Shown piece after piece: positions 1-11,423 of a stretch of 64,000 bases of DNA (position 1 is the stretch's first letter; each line of letters starts with the position of its first letter). The DNA is from Reticulitermes speratus. Taxonomy: Eukaryota; Arthropoda; Insecta; Blattodea; Rhinotermitidae. Made by a program: the position numbers and the translations under genes. The stretch is taken from the NCBI GenBank assembly GCA_021186555.1, contig JAJKFL010000039.1, positions 43,529,597-43,593,596 on the forward strand, in the 5' to 3' direction. Below the pieces are notes generated by a model, which was given only the letters and a program-made list of their open reading frames with translations, was not told the origin of the DNA and did no database searches.

Positions 1-540
1 TTCTGACTAGCTCCAGACAGTTCACTTCCAGCACTTGACGCCACCCTCTACATTTTCTGACTAGCTCCAGACAGTTCACTTCCATCACTTGACGCCACCC
101 TCTACGTTTTCTGACTAGCTCCAGACAGTTCACTTCCAGCACTTGACGCCACCCTCTACATTTTCTGACTAGCTCCAGACAGTTCACTTCCATCACTTGA
201 CGCCACCCTCTACGTTTTCTGACTAGCTCCAGACAGTTCACTTCCATCACTTGACGCCACCCTCTACGTTTTCTGACTAGCTCCAGACAGTTCACTTCCA
301 TCACTTGACGCCACCCTCTACATTTTCTGACTAGCTCCAGACAGTTCACTTCCAGCACTTGACGCCACCCTCTACGTTTTCTGACTAGCTCCAGACAGTT
401 CACTTCCATCACTTGACGCCACCCTCTACATTTTCTGACTAGCTCCAGACAGTTCACTTCCATCACTTGACGCCACCCTCTACATTTTCTGACTAGCTCC
501 AGACAGTTCACTTCCATCACTTGACGCCACCCTCTACATT
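1..540. repeat. 54-bp tandem array, left end off window
   Basis: About ten head-to-tail copies of a 54-bp unit containing TTCTGACTAGCTCCAGACAG; copy starts fall at 1, 55 and 109. The units differ mainly at two sites: AGCACTT or ATCACTT, and CATTT or CGTTT. The array begins at or before base 1 and stops cleanly near 540. No coding sense; 54 is a multiple of three but no long frame is open. Confidence 0.97.
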
Positions 541-715
541 TTTCTCCAACTTGTAGCAGTAATCAGACCAGAAGTTAGCGCGGGGTTCATAAGGCCAGTT
601 GGATAAAGCGAAGCCTTACGTACGGTGCTGTATATCCATTTAAAATACGTCCGCGGTGACCGACTGCAAGATTGCAGTCTGACTGAAGCCATTAAAGTCC
701 TTCCATTAGAGTAAA
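541..715. other. Unique spacer between two arrays
   Basis: Single-copy-looking sequence separating the 54-bp and 19-bp arrays. I see no gene or recognisable element in it. Confidence 0.6.
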
Positions 716-1130
716 TGTTTGTGACAGAGGTAGAAGTTTGTGACAGAGGTAGAAGTTTGTGACAGAGGTAGAAGTTTGTGACAGAGGTAGAAGTTTGTGA
801 CAGAGGTAGAAGTTTGTGACAGAGATAGAAGTTTGTGACAGAGGTAGAAGTTTGTGACAGAGGTAGAAGTTTGTGACAGAGGTAGAAGTTTGTGACAGAG
901 GTAGAAGTTTGTGACAGAGGTAGAAGTTTGTGACAGAGATAGAAGTTTGTGACAGAGGTAGAAGTTTGTGACAGAGGTAGAAGTTTGTGACAGAGATAGA
1001 AGTTTGTGACAGAGGTAGAAGTTTGTGACAGAGGTAGAAGTTTGTGACAGAGGTAGAAGTTTGTGACAGAGATAGAAGTTTGTGACAGAGGTAGAAGTTT
1101 GTGACAGAGGTAGAAGTTTGTGACAGAGGT
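716..1130. repeat. 19-bp minisatellite
   Basis: About 22 copies of the 19-bp unit GAAGTTTGTGACAGAGGTA, very homogeneous, with one recurring G-to-A variant (GAGATA). The last unit runs directly into the coding remnant of a LINE, so the array sits exactly on that element's 5' truncation point. Reading frames crossing it are repeat artefacts. Confidence 0.97.
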
Positions 1131-1660
1131 ACAAGACTGTTGACCGGCAAACTGGACTTAAATGTAAGTAAGAAACTAGTAAAGTGCTACATTTGGAGCG
1201 TAGCTTTGTGTGGTGCTGAAACGTGGACACTTGGGAAAGTAGATCGGAAGTATCTGGAAAGTTTTGATATGTGGTGCTGGAGAAGAATGGAGAAGATCAG
1301 TTGGACCGATCGTGTGAGAAATGAAGAAGTATTACACAGAGTGAAGGAGGAGAGGAATATCGTACATACAATAAAAAGAAGAAAGGCTAACTGATTGGTC
1401 ACATCTTGCGCAGAAACTGCCTTCTGAAACTGTGATTGAAGGAAAGTTAGAGGGAAGGATAGAAATGACGGGAAGACGAGGGAGAAGACGTAAGCAGCTA
1501 CTGAATGACCTTAAGAAAAGAGAAGTTACTGGAAATTGAAAGAGGAAGCACTAGATCGCACTGTGTGGAGAACTCGCTTTGGAAGAGGCTACGGACCTGT
1601 CGTAAGACAGACTGGCCGTTCCGAGGTTAGCCTCGCAGCGACCACGCCATGCCGACTGCA
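1131..1660 (+). mobile_element. LINE 3' ORF fragment (family 1), decayed
   Basis: Encodes the C-terminal part of a non-LTR retrotransposon ORF2-type protein. Translation from about 1131 gives LLTGKLDLNVSKKLVKCY, YIWSVALCGAETWTL and WRRMEKISWTDRVRN, a tail found next to reverse transcriptase domains in many arthropod LINEs. The frame breaks at about 1392, where a stop falls inside what should read KANWIGH. Continuation in another frame (EGKLEGRIEMTGRRGRRRKQ, then FGRGYGPVVRQT) shows a single-base deletion rather than a true end. The catalytic RT part is absent, so the copy is 5'-truncated and dead. Its family differs from the four 100-bp-array LINEs described below. Confidence 0.8.
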
Positions 1661-2235
1661 GCTGTGTACAGTTTAGGGGGATCAGCTAGAGGTGCTCTGG
1701 TCACCAGTATAGTCTGCTAGAAAGAAATCAGTTCATAAGCATTTTGATTGCTGTATAAAATTATCTGGTTACCTGCAATACATGTAGTGTTTGTCAGTGC
1801 CGTCCGCCATGTTCTCATTCTTTGTTCTTCAGGCTTCCATTGTGCAGACAGATCCCATTTACACAAGTATCTGCGGACAGTTGATACAGTTTGTGTCCAA
1901 ACGAGGCACAAAAGCCGTGCCATCGCCTGGCACAAACTACAGCTGGACACAACGGCGGATTTGTAAATTGGTTGGTTTTTAAAGATATATTGTTTTTTTG
2001 TAATTTAAAAAATTGTCGGGTGTGAGTAGCTGCCAGTGAGCGATAAGCGGGTGCAGACGTCGCTTGTAATTAACGGAATGCGACACGAGCTGCTGCGTTT
2101 GGCAGGTGTTTGTGACTAGACGTCAACAGGCTGTCAGCTCTGACCGACGGCGAGCAGCCACGAAACGTGGCGACTGAGCAGTAATTGAAAGACGTAAAGC
2201 CTGATACACAGTGCGTCTCTTAACTTTATAAAGTA
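1661..2235. other. Unassigned spacer
   Basis: About 575 bases between two LINE remnants. Short open frames exist on both strands around 1717-1980 but show no domain, no splice context and no repeat structure. Nothing recognised. Confidence 0.5.
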
Positions 2236-2480
2236 TAGTCGTAACTAACTAACTAATTAACTGACTGACTAACTAACTGACTAACTAACTGACTAACTAA
2301 CTAACTGACTAACTAACTGACTAACTAACTAACTGACTAACTAACGAACGAACTAACTAACGAACGAACTAATTAATTAATTAACTGACTGACTAACTAA
2401 CTGACTAACTTATTAATTAATTAACTGACTGACTAACTAACTGACTAACTTACTAATTAACTAACTAACTAACTCCATGT
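2236..2480. repeat. ACTA/ACTG simple-repeat tail of LINE copy A
   Basis: Degenerate (AACT)n with GACT interruptions. It lies immediately 3' of the element on the minus strand and matches the GTTA-type tails of copies B, C and D, so it is the element's microsatellite tail and not an independent repeat. Confidence 0.85.
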
Positions 2481-2794
2481 AGCACAGTCCTTCTTCAGAA
2501 GCTAACAGTTTCTCAGCTAGTCAAGAAATTCCCCGCGTTTTATGGAACCCGAAGGTTCATTACCGCACTCACAACAGCCCGCCACCTGTCCCTATCCTGA
2601 GCCATATCAATCCAGTCCATGTCCCCCATCCCACTTCTTGAAGATCCATTTTAATATTATCCTCCCATCTACGTCTGGGTCTTCCAAGTGGTCTACTTCC
2701 CTCAGGTCTCCCCACCAAAATCCTCTATGCACCTCCCCCTCACCCATATGTGCTACATGCCCCGCCCACCTCATTCTTCTTGATTTGATCACCC

Positions 2795-4400
2795 GAATAA
2801 TATTTGGTGATCAGTACAGATCATTAAGTTCCTCGTTATGTAGTCTTCTCCACTCCCCCGTTACCCCGTCCCTCTTAGACCCAAATATCCCCCTCAGCAC
2901 ACTATTCAGATCAGTACAGATCATTAAGTTCCTCGTTATGTAGTCTTCTCCACTCCCCCGTTACCCCGTCCCTCTTAGACCCAAATATCCCCTCAGCACA
3001 CTATTCAGATCAGTACAGATCATTAAGTTCCTCGTTATGTAGTCTTCTCCACTCCCCCGTTACCCCGTCCCTCTTAGACCCAAATATCCCCCTCAGCACA
3101 CTATTCAGATCAGTACAGATCATTAAGTTCCTCGTTATGTAGTCTTCTCCACTCCCCCGTTACCCCGTCCCTCTTAGACCCAAATATCCCCCTCAGCACA
3201 CTATTCAGATCAGTACAGATCATTAAGTTCCTCGTTATGTAGTTTTCTCCACTCCCCCCGTTACCCCGTCCCTCTTAGACCCAAATATCCCCCTCAGCAC
3301 ACTATTCAGATCAGTACAGATCATTAAGTTCCTCGTTATGTAGTCGTCTCCACTCCCCCGTTACCCCGTCCCTCTTAGACCCAAATATCCCCCTCAGCAC
3401 ACTATTCAGATCAGTACAGATCATTAAGTTCCTCGTTATGTAGTCTTCTCCACTCCCCCGTTACCCCGTCCCTCTTAGACCCAAATATCCCCCTCAGCAC
3501 ACTATTCAGATCAGTACAGATCATTAAGTTCCTCGTTATGTAGTCTTCTCCACTCCCCCCGTTACCCCGTCCCTCTTAGACCCAAATATCCCCCTCAGCA
3601 CACTATTCAGATCAGTACAGATCATTAAGTTCCTCGTTATGTAGTCGTCTCCACTCCCCCGTTACCCCGTCCCTCTTAGACCCAAATATCCCCTCAGCAC
3701 ACTATTCAGATCAGTACAGATCATAAAGTTCCTCGTTATGTAGTCTTCTCCACTCCCCCGTTACCCCGTCCCTCTTAGACCCAAATATCCCCCTCAGCAC
3801 ACTATTCAGATCAGTACAGATCATAAAGTTCCTCGTTATGTAGTCTTCTCCACTCCCCGTTACCCCGTCCCTCTTAGACCCAAATATCCCCCTCAGCACA
3901 CTATTCAGATCAGTACAGATCATTAAGTTCCTCGTTATGTAGTCTTCTCCACTCCCCCGTTACCCCGTCCCTCTTAGACCCAAATATCCCCCTCAGCACA
4001 CTATTCAGATCAGTACAGATCATAAAGTTCCTCGTTATGTAGTCTTCTCCACTCCCCGTTACCCCGTCCCTCTTAGACCCAAATATCCCCCTCAGCACAC
4101 TATTCAGATCAGTACAGATCATTAAGTTCCTCGTTATGTAGTCTTCTCCACTCCCCCGTTACCCGTCCCTCTTAACCCCAAATATCCCCCTCAGCACACT
4201 ATTCAGATCAGTACAGATCATAAAGTTCCTCGTTATGTAGTCTTCTCCACTCCCCGTTACCCCGTCCCTCTTAGCCCCAAATATCCCCCTCAGCACCCTA
4301 TTCAGATCAGTACATATCATAAAGTTCCTCGTTATGTAGTCTTCTCCACTCCCCCGTTACCCCGTCCCTCTTAGACCCAAATATCCCCCTCAGCACCCTA
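2795..4400 (-). repeat. 100-bp array inside LINE copy A
   Basis: About 16 copies of a 100-bp unit that on the minus strand encodes [18 protein letters not shown] and then [12 protein letters not shown] before a stop. Because 100 is not a multiple of three, no frame crosses more than about two units. Some units carry a TTTATG variant instead of TTAATG, a variant also common in copy D at 36-38.7 kb. Confidence 0.95.
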
Positions 4401-4515
4401 TTCTCGAACACCCTCAGCCTATGTTCCTCCCTCAGTGTGACAGACCAAGTTTCACACCCATACAAAACAACAGGCAAAATTATAGTTCTCTATATCTTAA
4501 TCTTTTAACAAAGCC

Positions 4516-4934
4516 TGGGACCTGGACTGACTCTGTGGTAAGAGGCACTACAGTTACCAGTGGGGGCTGCATATTACTACTATGAAGGTTCCCAGGCAGG
4601 GCCCGTTCATCCTTCTGGAATAGGTAGGCTTTTGGGGGGTTGGGTAAAGGTGGAGCTTAAGGAGAAGGTGACAGCATTTGGCTGTTGGAGACTGCAGCGT
4701 TTGGGCTGCGTGTTGTGTTTGGAGGGCCGCATTTGGGCCGAAACTTTGCAGTTAGGGAAGACTGCATAAGAAGCATGCACTGCAGCGTGTATTTTGGTTA
4801 CCATCTCGGCTCTACGTTTACTATGCGACTGAGAAAAACCTCGAAAAACGTTGATAGAGACGGCCTGTCGCAGGACATTCCGGTTGCCTACTGACTTCTT
4901 GCAAACGACAACTAAAGTAATTATGTTTAGAGAT
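4516..4934. other. Unassigned spacer
   Basis: About 420 bases with short open frames on both strands but no domain, repeat or RNA signature that I recognise. Confidence 0.5.
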
Positions 4935-5397
4935 TCAGCTCGTACCGCGCAGTAAACACACTGCCTCAGGATTATAACAAGATAGGCAATGCACGTAAAA
5001 CATAGCATTATGGCGCGTTTCCGTAACAATCGTTTCAGTAGAAACACAACAATGTATTCTGTGTTTTTTACACATTATCTCACAAACGGCACACTTTACG
5101 GAAAAATTATTGATATAAAACGTGTGTTTTGACTTTCTGTAAAACTTTTGTGAAAAAGGTCTTACTCTAAGAAAATTCAGAGAGATATCGTGATTTACAT
5201 AATTCTTCATGTAAAGTGCCCGTAATTATTGTGAGATTTTAATCAAAGTTGAATATTCTCGGCAAAGTTTTGGAAAAATTTTCAAATATCAAATTCCATG
5301 AAAGTCCCTCCAGTAGGAGCCGAGTATTTCCATGCAGACAAGCAGACATGACGAGGCTAAGAGGCGCTTTTGGCAGTTTTGCGAAAAGCGCCTTAAA
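4935..5397 (-). mobile_element. Diverged end of a 114-bp-unit element plus flank
   Basis: Begins with ATTCAGCTCGTACCGCGCAG then TAAACACACTG, the characteristic outer end of the dispersed 114-bp element. After about 50 bases similarity fades into AT-rich unique sequence. A short hairpin, GGCGCTTTT pairing with AAAAGCGCC, lies at about 5361-5391 just before the next element. Possibly an older single-unit copy; boundaries are uncertain. Confidence 0.45.
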
Positions 5398-6908
5398 ACC
5401 AGTCAGTTAATGTTGTACAGTGAAATAATCGCTGTTTGTTCTGAGATCCACACAAAACACATAAATACAGTCCGTACCGCGCAGTAAACACACTCCGTCT
5501 CAGTTATACAAACCAGTCAGTTAATGTTGTACAGTGAAATAATCGCTGTTTGTTCTGAGATCCACACAAAACACATAAATACAGTCCGTACCGCGCAGTA
5601 AACACACTCCGTCTCAGTTATACAAACCAGTCAGTTAATGTTGTACAGTGAAATAATCGCTGTTTGTTCTGAGATCCACACAAAACACATAAATACAGTC
5701 CGTACCGCGCAGTAAACACACTCCGTCTCAGTTATACAAACCAGTCAGTTAATGTTGTACAGTGAAATAATCGCTGTTTGTTCTGAGATCCACACAAAAC
5801 ACATAAATACAGTCCGTACCGCGCAGTAAACACACTCAGTCTCAGTTATACAAACCAGTCAGTTATTGCTGTACAGTGAAATAATCGCTGTTTGTTTGAG
5901 ATCCACACAAAACACATAAATACAGTCCGTACCGCGCAGTAAACACACTCCGTCTCAGTTATACAAACCAGTCAGTTAATGCTGTACAGTGAAATAATCG
6001 CTGTTTGTTCTGAGATCCACACAAAACACATAAATACAGTCCGTACCGCGCAGTAAACACACTCCGTCTCAGTTATACAAACCAGTCAGTTAATGTTGTA
6101 CAGTGAAATAATCGCTGTTTGTTCTGAGATCCACACAAAACACATAAATACAGTCCGTACCGCGCAGTAAACACAATGCGTCTGTTATACAAACCAGTCA
6201 GTTAATGTTGTACAGTGAAATAATCGCTGTTTGTTTGAGATCCACACAAAACACATAAATACAGTCCGTACCGCGCAGTAAACACACTCCGTCTCAGTTA
6301 TACAAACCAGTCAGTTAATGCTGTACAGTGAAATAATCGCTGTTTGTTTGAGATCCACACAAAACACATAAATACAGTCCGTACCGCGCAGTAAACACAC
6401 TCCGTCTCAGTTATACAAACCAGTCAGTTAATGTTGTACAGTGAAATAATCGCTGTTTGTTTGAGATCCACACAAAACACATAAATACAGTCCGTACCGC
6501 GCAGTAAACACCACTCCGTCTCAGTTATACAAACCAGTCAGTTAATGCTGTACAGTGAAATAATCGCTGTTTGTTTGAGATCCACACAAAACACATAAAT
6601 ACAGTCCGTACCGCGCAGTAAACACACTCCGTCTCAGTTATACAAACCAGTCAGTTAATGCTGTACAGTGAAATAATCGCTGTTTGTTCTGAGATCCACA
6701 CAAAACACATAAATACAGTCCGTACCGCGCAGTAAACACACTCCGTCTCAGTTATACAAACCATTCAGTTAATGTTGTACAGTGAAATAATCGCTGTTTG
6801 TTCTGAGATCCACACAAAACACATAAATACACTATGTGGGCAGAACGTAGAATTGTTGAATGTTAAACTGGTGGTACATTTAGTAACCACTGAGCTTTGA
6901 AGTGTTAA
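5398..6908 (-). mobile_element. 114-bp array element, copy a
   Basis: About 12 tandem units of 114 bp, each containing GTACCGCGCAGTAAACACAC and ATAATCGCTGTTTGTTC. On its right it ends in the element's unique edge: ACTGTGTGGGCAGAACGTAG, a GGTGGTACATT block, and GTGTTAA at 6908, a mutated form of the GAGGGTTAA edge seen in other copies. Oriented minus relative to the copies at 26.8, 34.1, 40.1 and 63.7 kb. No ORF, so non-autonomous. Two-base deletions (TGTTTGAG for TGTTCTGAG) recur in a subset of units. Confidence 0.85.
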
Positions 6909-7209
6909 ATACAACCACATGAAAATGTCACATTTATTTCGGTAACAAAGTTTCCTCAACTGTTTTTGCTGTTCATAAAACAGTACAGTGGTTACCACAA
7001 CAAATGGCCATGTTCAGTTTGCAGTACAGTTTACATTGTTAGACGTGCCTTACGCTGCCTACAGTAGCAAATTGAGTGCTAAATAGAGACTGTGGTTGTG
7101 TAAGGGTAATCGCATATAAACAGTAACATTGTGGCACACGTGACATGCACTACAAACAGCTGCAGTATAAACTTTATTTTATTTTCACCGTGCATTTTCC
7201 ATTCAATAT
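6909..7209. other. Unassigned spacer
   Basis: Roughly 300 AT-rich bases with no recognised gene or element. It leads into the hairpin at 7210. Confidence 0.5.
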
Positions 7210-7272
7210 TTCACAACCAACTAAATGCGCATGTCTTGACACTATTACATATTGCATTTAGTTGGTTGTGAA
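7210..7272. other. Perfect 19-bp hairpin, 25-nt loop
   Basis: TTCACAACCAACTAAATGC at 7210-7228 is exactly complementary to 7254-7272, leaving a 25-nt loop. The 63-nt total is in the range of an animal pre-miRNA hairpin, but perfect pairing fits a young palindromic insertion equally well. No flanking basal stem was examined in detail. Confidence 0.8.
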
Positions 7273-7705
7273 GCATTAGCTGGAGCATACTTTGTGTTTT
7301 CTCCTTTAAGGCATTGTGATGTAGATATACGTAGTACCTTCTTTAGCAGACTGACCGTGTTACGACGCCAGTGTCTGTCGTGCTGCTGTAAACACGACAA
7401 TGCACAGTAAGGCTCCATAAAGTGCAGACAATCCATAACGAGATGAGGCAATATTAAGTAGCAGCCAGTTACTGCGATAAACACATAAAGTTGCCGAACG
7501 CTGTGCTATATATATATATATAGTCATAAGGCAGCTGAACGTCAAAGTAACTTTCATGCAACGTGAAACTTCAGATACATGAAAATAGCGCTTTGTTTGA
7601 GGACTGAGGTCTTGAGGCTAGTAACGACGCTAGCAGTGTTATGTATCTGACGTACCGCCGTCATCTTCAGGGTGCAAAGTGTCCAGAACCACTGGCATTT
7701 CTTGA
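7273..7705. other. Unassigned spacer with short TA run
   Basis: Contains a TATATATATATA stretch near 7508-7521 and otherwise unique sequence. Minus-strand frames at 7245-7557 show no domain and look like chance. Confidence 0.5.
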
Positions 7706-7743
7706 CTATTGAAAATGAAGACTACGTTCGTTCGAAACGTCAG
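7706..7743 (+). other. Truncated hammerhead-like motif at array start
   Basis: Contains ATGAAGACTACG and then GTTCGTTCGAAACGTCAGCG. Part of the dispersed TGAAGA...GAAACGTC family described at 25.5, 33.7, 49.0, 52.6, 53.1 and 61.4-61.9 kb. The 5' core is poor here. The GAAACGTC half runs directly into the first unit of the 87-bp array, whose units also carry GAAACGTCGGCGATC. Confidence 0.4.
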
Positions 7744-10700
7744 CGATCAACAATCTCGATACTCACTTTTAACGTTCTGAGTTCCCATACGAAAAGCGCA
7801 CAATTTTCACAGAGTTTCACGAAACGTCGGCGATCAACAATGTCGATACTCACTTTTAACGTTCTGAGTTCCAATACGAAATGCGCACAATTTTCACAGA
7901 GTTTCGCAAAACGTCGGCGATCAACAATCTCGATACTCAGTTTTAACGTTCTGAGTTCCAATACGAAAAGCGCACAATTTTCACAGAGTTTCACGAATCA
8001 TCGGCGATCAACAATCTCGATACTCACTTTTAACGTTCTGAGTTCCAATACGAAAAGCGCACAATTTTCACAGAGTTTCACGAAACATCGGCGATCAACA
8101 ATCTCGATACTCACTTTTAACGTTCTGAGTTCCAATACGAAAAGCGCACAATTTTCACAGAGTTTCACGAAACGTCGGCGATCAACAATCTCGATACTCA
8201 CTTTTAACGTTCTGAGTTCCAATACGAAAAGCGCACAATTTTCACAGAGTTTCACGAAACATCGGCGATCAACAATCTCGATACTCACTTTTAACGTTCT
8301 GAGTTCCAATACGAAAAGCGCACAATTTTCACAGAGTTTCACGAAACATCGGCGATCAACAATCTCGATACTCACTTTTAACGTTCTGAGTTCCAATACG
8401 AAAAGCGCACAATTTTCACAGAGTTTCACGAAACATCAGCGATCAACAATCTCGATACTCAGTTTTAACGTTCTGAGTTCCAATACGAAAAGCGCACAAT
8501 TTTCACAGAGTTTCACGAAACGTCGGCGATCAACAATCTCGATACTCAGTTTTAACGTTCTGAGTTCCAATACGAAAAGCGCACAATTTTCACAGAGTTT
8601 CACGAAACGTCGGCGATCAACAATCTCGATACTCAGTTTTAACGTTCTGAGTTCCCATACGAAAAGCGCACAATTTTCACAGAGTTTCGCAAAACGTCGG
8701 CGATCAACAATCTCGATACTCACTTTTAACGTTCTGAGTTCCCATACGAAAAGCGCACAATTTTCACTGAGTTTCACGAAACATCGGCGATCAACAATCT
8801 CGATACTCACTTTTAACGTTCTGAGTTCCCATACGAAAAGCGCACAATTTTTACAGAGTTTCACGAAACGTCGGCGATCAACACTCTCGATACTCACTTT
8901 TAACATTCTGAGTTCCAATACGAAAAGCGCACAATTTTCACAGAGTTTCGCAAAACGTCGGCGATCAACAATCTCGATACTCACTTTTAACGTTCTGAGT
9001 TCCAATACGAAAAGCGCACAATTTTCACAGAGTTTCACGAAACATCAGCGATCAACAATCTCGATACTCAGTTTTAACGTTCTGAGTTCCAATACGAAAA
9101 GCGCACAATTTTCACAGAGTTTCACGAAACGTCGGCGATCAACAATCTCGATACTCAGTTTTAACGTTCTGAGTTCCAATACGAAAAGCGCACAATTTTC
9201 ACAGAGTTTCACGAAACGTCGGCGATCAACAATCTCGATACTCAGTTTTAACGTTCTGAGTTCCCATACGAAAAGCGCACAATTTTCACAGAGTTTCGCA
9301 AAACGTCGGCGATCAACAATCTCGATACTCACTTTTAACGTTCTGAGTTCCCATACGAAAAGCGCACAATTTTCACTGAGTTTCACGAAACATCGGCGAT
9401 CAACAATCTCGATACTCACTTTTAACGTTCTGAGTTCCCATACGAAAAGCGCACAATTTTTACAGAGTTTCACGAAACGTCGGCGATCAACACTCTCGAT
9501 ACTCACTTTTAACATTCTGAGTTCCAATACGAAAAGCGCACAATTTTCACAGAGTTTCGCAAAACGTCGGCGATCAACAATCTCGATACTCACTTTTAAC
9601 GTTCTGAGTTCCCATACGAAAAGCGCACAATTTTCACTGAGTTTCACGAAACATCGGCGATCAACAATCTCGATACTCACTTTTAACGTTCTGAGTTCCA
9701 ATACGAAAAGCGCACAATTTTTACAGAGTTTCACGAAACGTCGGCGATCAACACTCTCGATACTCACTTTTAACATTCTGAGTTCCAATACGAAAAGCGC
9801 ACAATTTTCACAGAGTTTCACGAAACATCGGCGATCAACAATCTCGATACTCACTTTTAACGTTCTGAGTTCCAATACGAAAAGCGCACAATTTTTACAG
9901 AGTTTCACGAAACGTCGGCGATCAACAATCTCGATACTCACTTTTAACGTTCTGAGTTCCAATACGAAAAGCGCACAATTTTCACAGAGTTTCACGAAAC
10001 ATCGGCGATCAACAATCTCGATACTCACTTTTAACGTTCTGAGTTCCAATACGAAAAGCGCACAATTTTCACAGAGTTTCACGAAACGTCGGCGATCAAC
10101 AATCTCGATACTCACTTTTAACGTTCTGAGTTCCAATACGAAAAGCGCACAATTTTCACAGAGTTTCACGAAACATCGGCGATCAACAATCTCGATACTC
10201 ACTTTTAACGTTCTGAGTTCCAATACGAAAAGCGCACAATTTTCACAGAGTTTCACGAAACATCGGCGATCAACAATCTCGATACTCACTTTTAACGTTC
10301 TGAGTTCCAATACGAAAAGCGCACAATTTTCACAGAGTTTCACGAAACATCAGCGATCAACAATCTCGATACTCAGTTTTAACGTTCTGAGTTCCAATAC
10401 GAAAAGCGCACAATTTTCACAGAGTTTCACGAAACGTCGGCGATCAACAATCTCGATACTCAGTTTTAACGTTCTGAGTTCCAATACGAAAAGCGCACAA
10501 TTTTCACAGAGTTTCACGAAACGTCGGCGATCAACAATCTCGATACTCAGTTTTAACGTTCTGAGTTCCCATACGAAAAGCGCACAATTTTCACAGAGTT
10601 TCGCAAAACGTCGGCGATCAACAATCTCGATACTCACTTTTAACGTTCTGAGTTCCCATACGAAAAGCGCACAATTTTTACAGAGTTTCACGAAACGTCG

Positions 10701-11210
10701 GCGATCAACACTCTCGATACTCACTTTTAACATTCTGAGTTCCATACGAAAAGCGCACAATTTTCACAGAGTTTCGCAAAACGTCGGCGATCAACAATCT
10801 CGATACTCACTTTTAACGTTCTGAGTTCCCATACGAAAAGCGCACAATTTTCACTGAGTTTCACGAAACATCGGCGATCAACAATCTCGATACTCACTTT
10901 TAACGTTCTGAGTTCCAATACGAAAAGCGCACAATTTTTACAGAGTTTCACGAAACGTCGGCGATCAACACTCTCGATACTCACTTTTAACATTCTGAGT
11001 TCCAATACGAAAAGCGCACAATTTTCACAGAGTTTCGCAAAACGTCGGCGATCAACAATCTCGATACTCACTTTTAACGTTCTGAGTTCCCATACGAAAA
11101 GCGCACAATTTTCACAGAGTTTCACGAAACATCGGCGATCAACAATCTCGATACTCACTTTTAACGTTCTGAGTTCCCATACGAAAAGCGCACAATTTTC
11201 ACTGAGTTTC
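7744..11210. repeat. 87-bp satellite array with higher-order structure
   Basis: About 40 copies of an 87-bp unit (for example starts at 7744 and 7831) containing CGATCAACAATCTCGATACT and GAAAAGCGCACAATTTTC. Since 87 is 29 codons, long frames stay open on both strands: about 1050 codons at 7672-10824 on plus and 432 codons at 9045-10343 on minus. I read these as repeat artefacts, not genes. A seven-unit block (609 bp) recurs: the CATCAGCG variant appears near 8434, 9043 and 10348, spaced by 609 and 1305 bp (7 and 15 units). The plus frame fails after a one-base deletion near 10742. Confidence 0.97.
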
Positions 11211-11295
11211 AATTTTACGCCGTTTACTTCTTTCATATCGAAATCACAGCGCCAGTGTGTTCATCCGTAGTTTCACGTTCCATGGAAGTAACTGT

Positions 11296-11415
11296 GTGTG
11301 TCCGTGTTGCGGTGTGTACATACGTGTACATGTGTGTACATATGTGTACATGTGTGTACATATGTGTACATATACACATATGTACACATATGTACACACC
11401 GCAACACGGACACAA
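11296..11415. repeat. Long imperfect palindrome with GTACAT core
   Basis: The outer arms, TGTGTCCGTGTTGCGGTGTG on the left and its exact complement on the right (ending near 11414), flank a centre of alternating TGTACATATG and TACACATATG. The whole can fold into a hairpin or cruciform with arms of about 50 bp. The centre is Z-DNA-prone alternating purine-pyrimidine. Confidence 0.85.
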
Positions 11416-11423
11416 AATAATTT

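Larger units (their letters stand above)
2236..4515 (-). mobile_element. LINE copy A with internal 100-bp array (family 2)
   Basis: A 5'-truncated non-LTR retrotransposon in reverse orientation. Read on the minus strand it starts near 4515 in the RT-linked tail (YGCETWSVTLREEHRLRVFE), enters about 16 tandem copies of a 100-bp ORF segment (about 4400-2795), then exits into [18 protein letters not shown] and the ORF end NLRVP at about 2540. A short 3' UTR (TTTCTTGACTAGCTGAG) follows, and then a tail of AGTT-type simple repeats (2480-2236 on the plus strand). A TGA before SPNII and the frame-shifting array make it non-coding. The RT catalytic core is missing. Confidence 0.85.

Noticed and set aside
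5398..6908. Centromeric satellite
   Set aside because: The 114-bp arrays are short, dispersed at eight sites and bounded by the same unique edge, which fits a mobile element better than a centromere.
8041..8110. Complete hammerhead ribozyme in each 87-bp unit
   Set aside because: The unit has GAAACGTC or GAAACATC but no upstream CTGANGA with a pairing stem II, so only the 3' half is present.
7672..10824. 1050-codon open frame as a repetitive protein gene
   Set aside because: The frame is open because the 87-bp unit is a multiple of three. The minus strand is open too, the start lies in repeat flank, there is no signal peptide or domain, and one deletion ends it in mid-array.
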